Assembly (NCBI RefSeq): GCF_900095735.1
Contig: NZ_FNLO01000018.1
Coordinates: 1-41,667, forward strand
From: Chitinasiproducens palmae
GTDB lineage: Bacteria; Pseudomonadota; Gammaproteobacteria; Burkholderiales; Burkholderiaceae
DNA length: 41,667 nt
Reading direction: 5' to 3'
Numbering within the stretch: the stretch's first letter is position 1; each line of letters begins with the position of its first letter. This document shows, piece by piece, positions 41,387-41,667 of the stretch. Position numbers and translations under genes: made by a program. The notes under the pieces are model-generated. The model was not told where the DNA came from. It saw only the letters and a list, made by a program, of their open reading frames with translations, and ran no database searches.

Positions 41387-41594
41387 CGCACGAAAAGTCA
41401 TTAACTTAGTGAACAGCGTAGGGGTCGCGGCGTGCGGCATCCGCGCACGATTCCAGGCATTGACCAGCCTCGACGCCGGCGCGGGGCCGTCTTGATCGAG
41501 GCAGCGGCCGCGCGCCGGCACGACGCCAGACCGGGTGGCAACCGGCCGCTTTGCCGGGCGCGTCCGCCAAGGCCTCCGGCGCCGCCAGCAGCCA

Positions 41595-41667
41595 CAGCAC
41601 TACAGCACTACAGCACTACGGCGCTACAGCGCTACAGCACTACAGCACTACAGCACTACAGCACTAC
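41595..41667. repeat. Octanucleotide tandem array (CAGCACTA), at least nine copies, cut by the window end
   Basis: Nine consecutive 8-bp units are seen, seven of them identical; the fourth is CGGCGCTA and the fifth CAGCGCTA. The array continues at the window edge, so its full length is unknown. A period of 8 bp is not a multiple of three. Confidence 0.92.

Noticed and set aside
41595-41667. Replication or plasmid iteron origin
   Set aside because: Iterons are usually 17-22 bp and accompany a rep gene; none is visible here.

Overview
The window is 41.7 kb of GC-rich chromosomal DNA. It carries a dense set of ordinary bacterial genes with strong G/C preference at third codon positions. I see no rRNA, tRNA, CRISPR array, transposase, integrase or phage gene. 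The gene set (a DUF4148 exported peptide, a sulfite reductase coupled to a DUF934 gene, MHS-type permeases, VC0807 and DUF1345 membrane proteins) points to a betaproteobacterium of the order Burkholderiales, probably Burkholderiaceae. The genus cannot be fixed from what is visible.

Layout. 1-0.5 kb: the tail of a transporter and a DUF4148 exported peptide, closed by a very strong palindromic terminator. 0.8-5.2 kb: a class I methyltransferase converging on a compact minus-strand unit of Tat-exported transglutaminase, MerT, MerP and an HI0933-type flavoprotein. 5.7-9.95 kb: a TauE/SafE exporter converging on a FadR-type regulator, MHS permease and hydroxyacid/hydroxyacyl-CoA dehydrogenase module, with a perfect 32-bp palindrome in front of the regulator. 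10.1-13.7 kb: a NitT/TauT-type ABC importer followed by a membrane-anchored substrate-binding-like protein. 13.8-18.4 kb: an esterase, then cysI with its DUF934 partner, then a RarD-type permease. 18.5-28.6 kb: a DUF2917-like protein, a MocR regulator, PEP carboxylase, quinone-dependent D-lactate dehydrogenase, an IclR regulator and a chemoreceptor. 28.9-31.8 kb: a two-gene thiolase and acyl-CoA ligase unit. 31.9-36.8 kb: VC0807 protein, DUF1345 protein, YbjJ-like MFS protein and a CSS-motif EAL phosphodiesterase. 37.4-41.3 kb: a cystine-type polar amino-acid ABC importer and a MetQ-type binding protein.

Functional themes. Sulfur is prominent: a sulfite/sulfonate-type exporter, a NitT/TauT importer (the family that includes sulfonate importers), sulfite reductase, a cystine-type importer and MetQ. 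Organic-acid and acyl-CoA use is the second theme: MHS permease plus dehydrogenase, D-lactate dehydrogenase, PEP carboxylase, thiolase plus ligase.

The candidate for a less described system is the transglutaminase-MerT-MerP-flavoprotein unit. It has metal-uptake proteins but neither MerR nor MerA. The right-hand third also holds several different short tandem repeats (periods 11, 11, 12, 14 and 8 bp), mostly between genes, which are candidates for variable loci.
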